DNA from: Sinonovacula constricta
Taxonomy: Eukaryota; Mollusca; Bivalvia; Cardiida; Solecurtidae
Reading direction: 5' to 3'
Length of the DNA: 64,000 bases
Assembly (NCBI GenBank): GCA_007844125.1
Contig: CM017567.1
Span: 6,712,170 to 6,776,169, forward strand
The translations under genes were made by a program, and so were the position numbers. Under the pieces are notes generated by a model. It was given only the letters and a program-made list of their open reading frames with translations, was not told the DNA's origin and did no database searches. Below, piece after piece: positions 35,851 through 49,495 of the stretch (positions are counted from its first letter, which is position 1; every line of letters begins with the position of its first letter).

Positions 35851-38265
35851 AAATGCGTTATTGTGTACAAGCAACTCCTATAAAAGTGAATGTTCAAAGC
35901 ATTGTGATTGTGTTTTCTGGAAACTTTAAAAGGTCCTCTTATTTTAAAAAAAGATCAGACCATATGAAAGCCAGATATGACTCCAATAATAACAAGCCTA
36001 GATTTATCTGCAATATATATGAATATTTATTACATTTTAGAGGCAGAAGGCTGGGTACGTGCAGCCTTGCAGCTTGGGGACGTATACAGTATACAAAAAC
36101 AAAAAGATTGTAAATTGTCATAAGATGACAGTTCTAAGATAAACCAATGATATATCTTGTAATAATTTATACGCAACTGCTGTCATGTTTGCAGATAAGA
36201 GTATATTAATATAATGTTTTACTGTTGTTTTTTTTAAATGAAAACGCGTCAATATAAATATACTTGGAAAATAATCACGAGGGTAAATGCCTTAAATCAA
36301 TACCGAGTTTGTTTGGCGTAAAACGATTAAACGAAAAGTATGTATTTCACTAAGATATGCAGTACTAAAACTACCTTATATAACATAGCCAAGCAGTTTA
36401 TCTGTAATCATGTTCTTAGACAACTGAAATGAAGATGTTGTTGCAGTTTGAATCTTTTAAAATGAAAACTACACCCGTATATAGATCATTTTACGGAAGA
36501 GACGTTCATAAGAATAAAACTGAAACAAAACAATAAAAAGCAGAGAGAAAAAAAAAACAACGCAAAGAAGCTTCTTGTTTTGATTGGTTAAACGCACCCT
36601 TGTTAACCATTCAGTGTCTCTATAAACTCACAATAAAACGAAAACTACGGAATTTATGCAAACATTTTTGGAGTTTAATAAAGTACGATGGCAGTCATGT
36701 CAACTGAAATTTGTACATTTGATTAATAAGAAGAACACTGACAATAACTAAGGAGTTATCTTGTTGATAACTGTCATTGCGTTCGTCTATTATCGTGTAA
36801 GACCGCTAAATAATTACACAATCATGTGTAATAGTTCAGTCTGCCTTCTCATCACCTACAGCGTCGGATACCCACGTTCGACTATTCCGTTTTACTAGCA
36901 TTTGTCGATAATGGGTTTATTTGTAAATTTTCTGTAGTCTTATCGAACTGAATAGAACAAGAATTGGCAAATCATAATAATGCTTACAAAAAATCCATGC
37001 TCTTCAGCGTGGAAACTATTAGTACAACAATGACGCCATTTTGATAAGTCTGTCGAAACCATGAAAATATGATCTTTATCATTGGACTGAAATCTTCATC
37101 GGATTATGAAGCGACCAATATAAATATTGTCAGAAACGGCGAAAAGTGAGCTAAATATCCCACGTGCGATGAATGGAGGGTAACGGAATGGATCGATCGT
37201 GGGTGTCCGACGATACATCGCCTATTGCATAATGTAAAGAGGCATAAACTGTACGATGTTTCATCAGAGGCTACACTCTGCCCTAAAACATTATCTGTTA
37301 CATTTTATTACAGCAAGCCTATGGCAACAGGCGCCGACTTTATATCAAAACCACTTTCGACGAATACTGAAATCGTGAAAAAAGCTAAGGTCAAAAGTTA
37401 TGTTATCCAATGTTATTCTATGTTTTCAATCTTCAGTGTTCATCACTCCGGCAGTGTCTTTGTTACAGCATGGTTATATAAGAAAAGCAATTTTATGCTA
37501 ACATGCTACCAATAACTGACAAAACTGACATATAAGTCTTCCTGTTATAAAACACGCATCCATCCTCACTATTTTTTTAACGAAGGAAAAGTAGAAAAAA
37601 CAATGTTTTATAATCTGCTATTTGATATAATACTTTTGGAGTTAAAGTCGAGCAATATGATATTTCAGATCAGGTTTAATCAGACAATTTGCGTGTAAAA
37701 ACCATAAATCAACAGGCTGGAAAGGGATAGTTTTTTGTTATTGTTCAATCGTCTGCTGAAGGCTTCATGCTACAAAGGCAAATTTCAACTGTAAACTTGT
37801 TAGTAAAATAATTAAGTCTAGGAAGTATGTGGCAGATACTTGATCAGGATGTACACAATTTGCTGCTGTGTCTATATTTATCTTTTTTAAGTAATATCCT
37901 ATGGCAAGATATATATCCGTACGATCCATGTTTGTGATGATTGTTATACAAACGTTTGCATCAACAACATTACATGTCTTCTCGGGAGACAATATAGTTG
38001 AGCGTATTACCTTGCCTGTGTACGTAAGGTTGTATAACATTATGGTTAACAAACATTTACAACTATTACCATGGCTTGAAGAATGATATGTATGATATTA
38101 GGAACATTAGCTATAAAATACCCTATGGCAAGATGCCGTCTTGGAATAATGATGAATGATGTAATAAGATTATTGGGGACAAGAAAGAGGCACCCGTATA
38201 ATTAATTGCACCTACTGATTTGATTCCACATCAAACATTTACATGTTTAACGCGAATTTATAAGA

Positions 38266-38345
38266 GTTGAGCAATAAGTGTAAATTCAGATCAACTGGCT
38301 CATGCTGACAGCGGTCTAATCAAGATCATCACTTTATGCTGCAGT
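38266..38345. repeat. Short hairpin repeat (dispersed family)
   Basis: GAGCAATAAGTGTAAATTCA at the left and GATCATCACTTTATGCTGC at the right are imperfect inverted arms around CTGGCTCATGCTGACAGCGG. Confidence 0.55.
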
Positions 38346-40874
38346 ATCTCTAGCCATAGGAAAAACACGTGTTACAGTTCATTAGGTGTTGTGTGACCTT
38401 TATAGAGTCAATGTGTCGTATATATCAAATAAATATAAAATATAATTGGTGTTATTTGTTGAATTTTATTATTTGTAATGAAGTGTATACGTGTGTCTCA
38501 TTACCTTAGTTACACATTGAAATTTGCTAAGGCTGACGAAAGGACATTTGTTCAGCTGTTCACTTTCCTAACATAAGTTGCGATAATAAGGAACATTGTT
38601 TTATTATTTATTCTTACATTACACACAATGCTCATAAGGTTACACAAATAAGCAAATATATAAAGCTTTGATAACATCATATTTGTCAAATTTGTTAGGA
38701 CAATGATAAAATTCTGAAATAACAAGAAAACACGATTTTCAAATATTATCTATACTTATTTACTTTTCGTTTTTTCATTTTATGGCAGGAAACATTAAAT
38801 GCGGTAAGAAAAAAAAAGATTACTATGATGAGCTCTTTTCACTATTATCCAAAATTGTATATTATATATAAGCTTAACAAAGAGCTTTATTCAAAATGTT
38901 ATACATGTATAATCTTAACAAAGCGCTTTATCTAAAATGTTATATAACTTTACAGAGAGCTTTGTCCGATCTGTTATATTCAATTGTTGTTCTTTTAGTC
39001 AGCTTTTTTCCTGCTACATTTATGAAAGTGGGTCAAGGGACTTGTGGAAATAGCACAATTTGGCATAAAAAGATACGAGATCGAAAATTACACTATTATT
39101 TCACAGGACAATGACAAAAGATAAACACCTGAATTACTTAAATTAACCTCAAAACCTGAAAAACTGTGAACCTTTCTATTCAGGAATGGCACTTTATAGA
39201 TTGAACCTTAAATGAACGGTCCAAGTCCATCCATTCCATTAGCACGTAATTGGCGCATTTTGCGTTTTGAAACACTTTAAGATGGCTGTTTTTTGGCGTA
39301 ATTATTTCTGATTATTTCTGACAGAATGTCGTGATGCTGAATAATGAATTCTAATTCCCGCTTGCTTTTAGTTGTTACTGCTGTTTTTCGCTTACGGTTT
39401 GTTTTATTGGTTGTTTTTGAAGTTATTCTTCTCAAGGTTTGTCTAACGACAGTTTTATTAAGGGCTGTCTGTTCTTTTCAATGTATGGAAACTTTGCAAA
39501 TATTGTATTAATAAACCAAGACTCTATCCTGTCAATGTGATGGCACAAACATAGCCATCAATGCATTGTTACATTCTAAGAAGCTTGGATCAAAATAAAA
39601 TTATGTAAAATTATTTTTCATGTCTGTGTCATTCTGTTGAAGGCCACAATACGCCACATTTTTTGGAAATTATTGAAAATATATAACCAAAGAGAAATGG
39701 CAAGTGTTATTTGCTTTTACTCATATATGGCTTCGGAATGGACCTTTTTTCTGTCGCCAAATAATGTGTGTTAGCATGTATGATCTTGTAGTGCCAATGT
39801 TTAAATGATCTAAATGAGAGAAATATAACGTTTATTCTTCTCATTTACTAAAAATATTAACCTTTCTTTCGCTTTCGTCGCCAAATCGATCATAACCGAT
39901 AATTTCATACTGCATTTCCGTTAAACACGCCGAAAGTGAACGGTGTCGTCGGTGTTTAAAGGAACCAAAGTTAATTCTTGTTTACTGTTTCATCCTATGA
40001 GTTAATGATCTTTTTCCGAATAACATAAAGCTGGCCTTCCTCTCTTTCGGGTCTGGTATCGTTCGTCATTGTTATTTACGAATTAAGTTTCACTGACGAA
40101 AGTAAATGCATGTCACGGAATAATACGAACGTTTACGGAACTGATCGAAACATTTCCGGATTCGACCGAAGTAATTTAAAATCTTTATGACTCCCCCAGT
40201 GCTAACAGATTTTATAAATTGTATGATTGTTTTATTTGAAAAAATATTAACAACTATGGACAAACAGCCATAAAATATGTCACAAAATGTCTCAGCACTA
40301 AATTCGATAATGAAATTCCAAACCATATATAGCTTTAAGTCTCAATAACCTGTACACCAAAAATACAAAATGTCGATATATCTACTGTACAATATATTGT
40401 ACCAGCAATGCTCTTGATACTCTGCTAGAATTAAAACGCTAACAGAGTGAACCTTCAGATTACTGCTCTAAAGCGTTGCTACATTATCAGTCGTCACTTA
40501 GGAGTGTTTTGTACTTCACGTGCTACATATACATTTTAACCTTTGTTCCTCGAACACCAACGGGGAAGTAAAACTAGTTCGAGCGACCCGGGTGTTCGAT
40601 CTAGAGTAAAGTTCTGTATGTGTTATTTGTACTCATTGCATATGTTCCATGAATCGATATACGACTAAGAATAAGACCAGAATATTAATTTCGTTTTGTT
40701 TTGTTTTGCAAATATTTCACATAAGAAAAGAGCTTAACATAAAAGGTTAAGAAATCTGAAGAAAAAACAAACACGTTGGGGTATTTGTCGCAAGGAGCAA
40801 CGTCTTACATAAAACTTGTCATGTATCCCAGACAAAGACTAAGCTATAAGCTAGATAAGCACAGATTTATGGGG

Positions 40875-40955
40875 CTTAAACATATAGCGCTGACTAAGAT
40901 CGGCCAGATATCTTTGAAAGCTATCTGATCAGACATCAGTATGTGCCGCTCAGTC
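40875..40955. repeat. Short hairpin repeat, degraded copy
   Basis: TTAAACATATAGCGCTGACT, GATCGGCCAGAT and CTGATCAGACATCAGTATGT keep the order seen in better copies. The arms are poorly matched. Confidence 0.4.
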
Positions 40956-40977
40956 TCTATCAATATGTCTTGTTACC

Positions 40978-41040
40978 AATAATATAATAAATATAATATA
41001 AAATAATATAATAAATATAATATAATATAATAATAATATG
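40978..41040. repeat. AT-rich microsatellite (AATAT/AATAATAT)
   Basis: Irregular runs of AATATAATATA without G or C. Confidence 0.9.
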
Positions 41041-42803
41041 GTAATAATTACAAAACCTGCCATTGTCATCCAAAATTGCGCATGCATTCAGTAGTAAGGA
41101 CAATAAATTTAAATAATAAACTTTGTTTTGAAAGTTTTGCGCCTTAGCGATTTTCGTTCAAGGCTTTCCTTCTCCAATTTAGCCTCGTCCAAAAATAACC
41201 CAGTGCCAACAGACAGTTTCATGCTCGCATGTTGTTGTCTAATCAATACTGATTAAAACATTGTGCTGACATTTCTTTGAGAGACAAACAACATTTCTTG
41301 ATAAAATGAAATTGAAAACTAAATTAAAAATACCGCAGACAGTGCATTAAGATTATTGTTAAAAAATCAAGTAATAAAGCATGTGGGGTTGTGTAGTTTC
41401 CAACAATAATTATTGTTAGACTTTTGTAACATATATGAGGTAATGTGCCGCTTATTTTCAATACATCTTTTGTACTTTTAGGTTCAACTTTCGGCAAAGT
41501 TTCGTACCAACAGTCTTTCAGAATATTATATGTAGGCAGTACACCTTCATCGCGAATAATCTACTGCCTTTAATGTTACATCGTGAATATTGGCGCACCC
41601 GTTGAAAGTTGTCAATCAACCTTTATTAAAGAGTATTTGGACAACTATTTTAATTCTCGAAAAAAAGCGCTTTGGAAACGCAATTAGGAGTCCAACACAA
41701 TTTGACTACTACTAAAATGGAAAAATGTAATCATTTTTAACATGTTTTGCAAGATTATTTGCATTTAAAGTATGCAGTGTATGAACAGAATCACGTAGTA
41801 TCTGTGCTGGTAGAAATTTGGAGAATATAAACTATATGTACCAGCCAAAGGTGTGGTTAGGAACACATCAGCGGTAAATTGTGAATATCCAATGTAAAAA
41901 GAAACACGAGTAGGCTATATTATTAACATTTAGTAATCACGAACCTTGGTTATTTATTTGAATTCAAATAAAGCGTATGTGAACTACAGTGCAATGTGTG
42001 CGTGCAACAGTGTTCCAAGCACAATCTGTCGAGTCGGCCAGCGAATAAGTAAAACCATTAAACAAATAATTAAAAAAAACAGGTGCTATGAATTTTGTTT
42101 TCAATCTATCAAATTTTATACTGGGGGATTAAACAAATTTATGAGATATCAACAGTATTGAAAGTAGTTTATTGCAGGACACAGGTGCAATTTTTTAAGT
42201 AAAAACATTTGTCATTTTAAAAATCGTAAAATAAGTTTTATAGCATGGTACAAAAAGGTCTTGTTTAAAAGATGAATGTTTAGATAAAAAACAGAACTTT
42301 GTTGCCTGCCTAACAAAAGATTAAGGAAGATGTTTTATTTAAATAAATGACAATGTTGAGACAGAAACACGATTAGTACCAGCTTTCGTTTCAGTCGCTT
42401 TTCGAATGTTTCAAATATTATATGTTCAGTATTGTACAATTTTGAATTAAAATATGTTTAAATCAATAAGCAATGACAGCCATTTAATAGGCTCGCGCAT
42501 CAACACAATATAATAATATAAGTATAACTTGTCATTTTACTAAAGTGAAACTGGCTGCTAAAAGTTTTAAGAACTTTAAGCGCAATCCATTCAATATAGT
42601 GTAAGAAAACCCTTTTCCGTAGGTTTTCATTTTCAACGTATCTGTATCTGTACTCCCAAATTAAAAATACGATTTTAAATGCTAATAAAAATGTAGTGCA
42701 AGTCCATGTATTTTTCCAGGGCTATATTCTGGTATCAACGTTCAATCCTACGTTTTGTATTGTCCAGGACACAACAGATCGTCTTGCCATTCATTTGGGA
42801 TAA

Positions 42804-43064
42804 TTTCGCTCCTCGAGAGTCAACTGGGGACATGGCAATGTCAGGGTCTCACCACCCATACCCGCCTGGTCCGTCACCGAGAGGTCAGCTAGAGGGGCCC
42901 CCGACCTCCCGCTAACGGTGGCGGTGAAGCGAATGGAAACCATGCATGTTTGGTCGACTTGCATATTGCCATGTGTTTGTGCTCGACTATGTATCTGTCT
43001 TTGGACAGATATTTGCCTTGGACCATATCCATTTACAGGGGAAAATGCCAAAGGCACAAGGTAG
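42804..43064 (+). other. GC-rich islet open in several frames
   Basis: About 140 bp (42830-42960) is much richer in GC than its surroundings. One plus frame is open from after a TAA at 42801 to TAG at 43062 and reads HGNVRVSPPIPAWSVTERSA near 42832. Another plus frame and a 104-codon minus frame (43105-42791) are open too. No splice pair could be set. It may be a fragment of a dispersed repeat or old coding sequence; from memory similar peptides recur in bivalve predictions, which would favour a repeat. Function unknown. Confidence 0.35.
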
Positions 43065-43298
43065 AAAATGTAACAAATGTACATTTGCAAGATAGAGAAG
43101 CACATTGCAAAAGAATGAATTAACGGTTTTTAAAGAAATAGAATAATAAAGGAACAAAGATGCCTGATAAAGAAGCCTACTCGAAATTACATATGTATAT
43201 ATGATGTAGATTCATAAATCAAAAGTCGTATTGACAAAAATTTAGTAATCGAAGAAATGATAAAAAACAGACAAAATCGAACGGTTAGCGACCGTTTT

Positions 43299-43560
43299 GG
43301 GTCATTTATGCCGATACTGTGCAGGACATTTCTATCATTACAACTTAGGGGCACTTATGAGGTGCCTAGGGACTGATCCCGGTCGGTCCATTATACTGAC
43401 ATCGACGAGTCAGGCGAAATGCTGTCCCCTTAGCCCCGAGCGTTAGGAGGAAAGCCACTACTACTACTTTAAAGTCTTTGGTTTGATCCGGCCGTGATTT
43501 GAACCCACGACCTCCCGATCCGCAAGCCGACGCTCTACAACCTGAGCTATTGCGGCCGGT
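43299..43560 (-). mobile_element. tRNA-derived SINE, second copy
   Basis: On the minus strand it begins ACCGGCCGCAATAGCTCAGG, carries a B-box GGGTTCAAATC and then the same body as the copy at 178 (CCTGACTCGTCG, GTCAGTATAATGGACCG, CACCTCATAAGTGCCCC). The match ends at CAGTATCGGC. The AATCCC tail is absent and no clear target-site duplication was seen, so it is the older copy. The open frame across the head is incidental. Confidence 0.88.
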
Positions 43561-43776
43561 CCTCAGTGGCACCTAACCCCTAGCCTGCAACATTTTGTTC
43601 ATCATTAGTAATTTTGAATTACTTGCTTTACAACTACATGCATAGCATCATAAACACATGGAAATGACTTGACAACTATTAGCGCAGATCCTCATCAGGC
43701 AGCGTTCAGCATGATTTACAGTTGTTGCCTAGTGACAAGTGTTAACTTGTGAATTTGTGCTTATATGGATAAGCGT

Positions 43777-43796
43777 CACAGGCACACACACACGAA

Positions 43797-43828
<32 letters not shown>

Positions 43829-43864
43829 CGCACGCACGCACACACACGCACACTCACACACACA
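43777..43864. repeat. CA/CG dinucleotide-rich microsatellite
   Basis: Alternating purine-pyrimidine runs of CACACA, CGCACGCA and GCACACAC. Such sequence can adopt Z-DNA. The Cys/Val-rich minus-strand open frame over it is a by-product. Confidence 0.9.
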
Positions 43865-46243
43865 ACGCCATTTGTAACTAAGAATATGTAATAAGATGTA
43901 AAACATGTACACATAAAAAGAAACATAAACACACGAACTGCAATTAATTTAATAATTTCTAGAAGAAAGGTGTTTAAGCGAAAATTACAATCCTTTATTT
44001 CTAAATTAAAATTTAATTAGACAAGTGGAATATTACATCATGCCCAACTATTTCCGAAAATGAAATGAGAATATTGAAGCATTAGCAGTCGAGCTTTACA
44101 TGGGAAACTGAAAAAACTCGACAATCAAACGTTATAAATAGACCTAAATCAACCACCTGGTCAGCAATTAAAAAGTCGTTTATCATAATTTACCAGAAGC
44201 CTACTGATTGTGAAGAAAAATGAATCAAAACAGAGTATTTGCTACAATGTTAAGCATCAACATGTTGTCTATTTCTAGTGATAACTTAGTAACTTACGAT
44301 TGCCTGCAACACAGACTTCTTCCACACTTTATGTTTATTGTTTACATTAACGTACGAGGGAAAGGTGGGACTTGGATTGGCGCCTCTCTTCCATCGAAGC
44401 ATGATGTCAGCCTCACTATTCCCACGGGGACAGGCGCAGGTGCGTCGTGAGTTTTGTGTGATCATGAAAGTTCACGGGATGCTCATTACATGTCGCAGGT
44501 ATTCGATTATTTTCATTAACTTAGTTCTTTGCCTGCCAAGAGCTAAATGATCCTTCTACCCAATGAGAGAAGAACTGTACTGTCGTGATCTGCACTATTT
44601 GCGATGTAGTCTTTGTAAATATTGATATCTATGCATGAACTGCATGGAGATAAATACAATTAAATTATGAGTATGATAAGGGTTTAAGACGCTTAACAAT
44701 GATAATATTGGTTTCTGTGTGCGTGTTGAATGCTACATTTCTCACCTTTATCGAAGTGACAGGTTTGGACCATTGTAGGGACAAGCTATTGACTTTAATT
44801 ATAAACTTGCTACTTACGGGGGCGTTGTTATTGTCGATGTCGTTTAACGTGTCGGTCGTTACAGAGTTGTTGCTGTGACTGGTGATATTCGTTACAAGGT
44901 TGTTGCTATGACTGGTGTTATTCTTGATTAAGTACTAAAACCAGCAATATTGAGAAGTGTTATTTTTTCGATACAATGAGGAGACGATGAATAAACAAAT
45001 CGCATAGGAAGTAAAACCTGTAAAATCACTTCGTTACAAGAATGGCAATGTGGAAATCATTTAAATATATCTGTGTATGAAAGGGCAAACTGACTTCCCT
45101 GTTGACACACGCCTTTCAGTCCGAAAGCTTGTGTTTGGCAACTGTGATACTATACCACAATGCATTTTATAACTTGCTTAAGTCGATGTTACCTGCTTAC
45201 ACCATTATGCAAAGGTGCCTAGACCACCTGCTAGAGACTAACCCGAGCAGTTCCAATGAAGAAATTGTTTTGACCTAGAACCCGACCATGGAATTGGCTT
45301 GTATAGAACTCCTAGCTGAAGACTTCTTTACTAAAGGAGATAGTACCGCGAATTTACCGGGAAAGTTCCAACAGGAAATAGCTTTGCCCCAAAACCCGAC
45401 CAATGAACTGATATTTTCAATATGATCGATTCGGAGCTTTTTTTAGACGACTGCGTGACAGAAAAATGAAGAAGTATAAGATAATTAAACGAGGGGTTCC
45501 GAATAATAAATGGATTTGATCCCATAACATGACCAATACCTTGGCAACAGTGAAAGCCGACTAGCGTTCGTATAATTCAATAAAAAAGGTTCAACACATT
45601 AAACTACATGCTAGTCTACTATGCACTACTAAGTCTAGGTCACAGTGGCACAATTAATCAATAGCAGCTTACAAAAAATACATCATGCTCAGTCTCTATA
45701 GGCTTCCTTTGAAAGAGCTATATTCCAGTACGATCCGATTCCCCGATCGTCAAAGGGAAAACGAAATTGTCGGAGTCATATCAAAAGCAGCTGACGGGGT
45801 TGGGTGTTAAGAATCGTTGTAAGGTTTCTTTTTGATTTGAGGAGTTAACCGATCCTTCAGCTTTCTTTAAGTTTCCCATCTCGAAATGAAAGATATTCGA
45901 CAGGGTGAAAGCAATATAAAATGTTCACGGTTGATTAAGATTATTTTGTAACTTTAAGCCTTTATTCCGTTGCATTTTATGGAAAGAAAATATTGAAGCC
46001 TCAAAACCTTTGCATGTAGAGCAGATGAAAATTCAAAGCATTAAACATATTAAAATTTGGGCATAGGTAAAATCAATGCATTTAAACACTTTTGATTTTC
46101 ATGTCGTGTTTTATACTCGAAACTTTACAAACACTATATTGTGTGTGAAGTCAAAGCAGAAGCTTCAATCACTTGCAGTAACCATAAATCATTTTTTGTG
46201 GATAGGGGTTACAATCATTTAAGTAATTTTAGGTAGAACTACC
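43865..46243. other. AT-rich stretch, no feature seen
   Basis: No exon or RNA gene recognised. TTGTTGCTATGACTGGTG-like segments repeat twice near 44870-44920. Confidence 0.5.
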
Positions 46244-46345
46244 GTCGCAGCGTAGCCTGGAATAATTGTCGCAGCGTAGCCAGGAATTATTGTCGCAGGG
46301 TAGCCTGGAATTATTGTCGCAGCGTAGCCTAGAATTATTGTTGTT
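46244..46345. repeat. 24-bp minisatellite, 4 units
   Basis: The unit is TGTCGCAGCGTAGCCTGG followed by AATTAT, with few differences. On the minus strand it yields the octapeptide GYAATIIP four times inside a 70-codon frame, which has no other protein-like feature. Confidence 0.9.
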
Positions 46346-48400
46346 GTCGTTTTCCGCTTGAGAAATTCATCGACAACGCCTATGAGTATCGAACATACAA
46401 GAACACGGGAATGGGGTGTACCTATTACCAATAGGAAGATCTCAGTATGTGTTTATAGTCTGTTGTGAATATGTCATTTCAGTTGATTTTTCACCCTCTC
46501 AATTGTTCAATTCCAGAACTCAAACAATACCTTCCTGGGTTAAAAGTAGTAAATAGTCATAACCAAGACTATAGTTATGTAATATATTTGATTCTGAGAA
46601 CTAAGGGATTTGGAGGTCTGACGATTTTACCACTTATCAAATAAACGTTTTAAGCTAAGCAATGCAACTGTGTATAATTGTTTCATGTTTGTCCTTATGT
46701 ATACAAATCAATAGTGTATGAGATAGTCTACAGGTAAGTGTGAACTTTGTGTCTGAAAATAAGGTACAGAAGTAACGATGCCGAGATTCGAATCACGCGC
46801 GCCAAGTTTGAACCCTCATGCAAGTTGTGTATTATTTCATCTCGTTTCGCATCGAATGGTGATGTCCACTTCAGTCTTCTTTGTGATTCAGGGACAGTTC
46901 TATAAATCTTTACTCCACAAATTATTAAGAAGATTTTTGCACCTTAGTCAAAAATATTTAAAAAATATGAATAATAATCTACAATTATTGATTATTGCTC
47001 TCTTATGTATGCTCGTATATCCAAAATACATATAAAACAAAAAAGTAAAATTGAATCGAATTGATGTAATAAAAGCAATTGTATTCCGAATCTACATCAT
47101 TAATGTTGTGTATCTATTTTCTCTATTAAAGATAACACTCTATTAAAGATAACAAAAGATAATATTACCATAGCAAATTGCAAACGACACAAGACAGCAT
47201 CAAGGGCGCAAGTAATTATTTGTATTTCCTCGTTTCAAATAATCATCGCCCTATATAAAAATAAATGTCAGTCATAAAAATGTCACGCGACAAATCGTAT
47301 TGAGGTCTGAAGCATAAGCAGTATATGACGATAGAACTGCCCTACAGATTGAGCTCAAATACTTCAATGAATGGAGAACGTGACTGAACCAATGTACTGC
47401 GTTAAGTTGTTTTGAATAGCATTGGTTTAGCGCCTTCTTTTAAATGCCCAATAATAGTAGTGTTGCACGCCTTCCAGAGACAATATCGATGTTTTGTGAA
47501 ATATGATCATTAAAAGCATATTGAATATATTTGTAGAAGACGGTTTATCACTATCATTATGTATGATTTTCAACTAGTCAAAGCTATTTGTTTTAGTTTA
47601 TTCTCTTGTCAAGTAAGTTACTACTAAGACATCAACAACAAAACAGAAAAGAAATACATATAAACCTAGTTAAGATTGTAGCAAGTGCTAAATAAAGTAA
47701 ACATTTTAAGGAAGCATAATTATTTTCCAAGACCTATCAAAATGTATAAACGCAGAATACAGAATAACTATACATAATCGTATTCCTTTGATGCAGTGCA
47801 GAAACACTTAATTTGAAACACTTTGAAATAGCATGCATATTATACGTTATGTTTGATGAGGATGATGTTTTTTTTTTGTCTCGAGACTGAAATATGGTGT
47901 GATGCTTTGTTCAGAAAGTATAAATACCCAGCGACAATTGAGCATATATATTGGTAGAAAGACGCGGAGAAAGCTAATAGCCTCTCAAATGTGATCTAAA
48001 GAAAATGGCAAAATAAAACTGTCGCAAAGCACTTTTCACAGCGGTTCACAGCTTAGAAAACGTAAAAACGTGGTTTAATTGGATCATGCCGAACTTAGAC
48101 TCTTAAATATTATGAAGCCTTGATCTATTTCCACCCATTAAGATGTGATGTATAAATCATTCGATTCGAATAGAGAAAAATGAGATTAAAGATAATTAAT
48201 GCATAGTAATGTGTGTTTATATTAGTGATATATTTAGTTATATTTGCATTTGTAAAGTGAATCGCGTTAGATAGCATAACTCATTATTTTTATTGCATTT
48301 AAAACAATAAACATAAATATTAAAGATACCACAATCTTACATTAAGTGAAATGTTGCAAACATTAATGTATCATCTCCCTCATCCAACCACTAAACAAGA
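46346..48400. other. AT-rich stretch, no feature seen
   Basis: A short direct duplication of CTCTATTAAAGATAACA lies near 47125-47155. Nothing else was recognised. Confidence 0.5.
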
Positions 48401-48920
48401 ATTGTATTAGCTGAGATGTGTGGACTGAAAAATAACAGAAATGGTATTAATTGAGATGTGTGGACTGAAGAAATAACAGGAATGGTATTAATTGAGATGT
48501 GTGGACTGAAGTAATAACAGGAATGGTATTAATTGAGATGTGTGGACTGAAGTAATAACAGGAATGGTATTAATTGAGATGTGTGGACTGAAGTAATAAC
48601 AGGAATGGTATTAATTGAGATGTGTGGACTGAAGTAATAACAGGAATGGTATTAATTGAGATGTGTGGACTGAAGTAATAACAGGAATGGTATTAATTGA
48701 GATGTGTGGACTGAAGTAATAACAGGAATGGTATTAATTGAGATGTGTGGACTGAAGAAATATCAGGAATGGTATTAATTGAGATGTGTGGACTGAAGAC
48801 TTAAAAAGAATTGTATTAACTGACATGCGAGGATTGAAGAATTTACAAGAACTGTATTAACTAACATGCGTGGATTGAAGAATTAGCAAGAATTCTATTA
48901 ATCGAGATGCCTGGATTGAT
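48401..48920. repeat. 41-bp minisatellite, about 12 units
   Basis: The unit starts AAGTAATAACAGGAATGG and continues TATTAATTGAGATGTGTGG. Central units are virtually identical. The right-hand units (from about 48800) are clearly diverged (TTGTATTAACTGACATGCG). Confidence 0.95.
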
Positions 48921-49009
48921 AAACTGTCGGTGTTATAAGATGTAAGTGTTACAGGTAAAGAAATTTATTTTACTACACGAACTGAATGTATGTTTGCATG
49001 TTATTTGAA

Positions 49010-49495
49010 ACAATGCTGGTTCTACCAACGAACGTGTACTGTTTCAACAACATAGACTGAATACATGGACTGAAGCACGACTGGTCCTAACAATGATCAT
49101 GTACTGTTTCAACAACATAAACTGAATACATGTACCGAAGCATTGCTGGTTCCACCAACGAACGTGTACTGTTTCAACAACATAGACTGAATACGTGGAC
49201 TGAAGCACGACCGGTCCTACCAGCGATCATGTACTGCTCCAACAACATAGACTGAATACATGGACTGAAGCACGACTGGTCCTAACAATGATCATGTACT
49301 GTTTCAACAACATAAACTGAATACATGTACCGAAGCAATGCTGGTTCCACCAACGAACGTGTACTGCTTTAACAACATAGACTGAATACATGGACTGAAG
49401 CATTGCTGGTCCTACCAACGAACGTGTACTGCTTTAACAACATAGACTGAATACATGGACTGAAGCATTGCTGGTTCTACCAGCAAACGTGTATA
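49010..49495. repeat. 65-bp minisatellite, about 7 units, partly alternating
   Basis: Units contain GTGTACTGTTTCAACAACAT then AGACTGAATACATGGACTGA. Two versions partly alternate, one with ACCAACGAACGTG and one with AACAATGATCATG, giving a 130-bp higher order over part of the array. Confidence 0.92.

Larger units (their letters stand above)
35851..42803. other. Long AT-rich stretch without a recognised gene
   Basis: Contains hairpin-repeat copies near 38266 and 40875 and an AT microsatellite at 40978. Open frames of 60-96 codons show no signature. Confidence 0.5.

Noticed and set aside
43729..43932. Cys/Val/Arg-rich 67-codon frame
   Set aside because: It is a translation of the CA/CG microsatellite.
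46219..46431. 70-codon frame with GYAATIIP octapeptides
   Set aside because: It is produced by a 24-bp tandem repeat; no signal peptide, domain or splice structure supports a gene.
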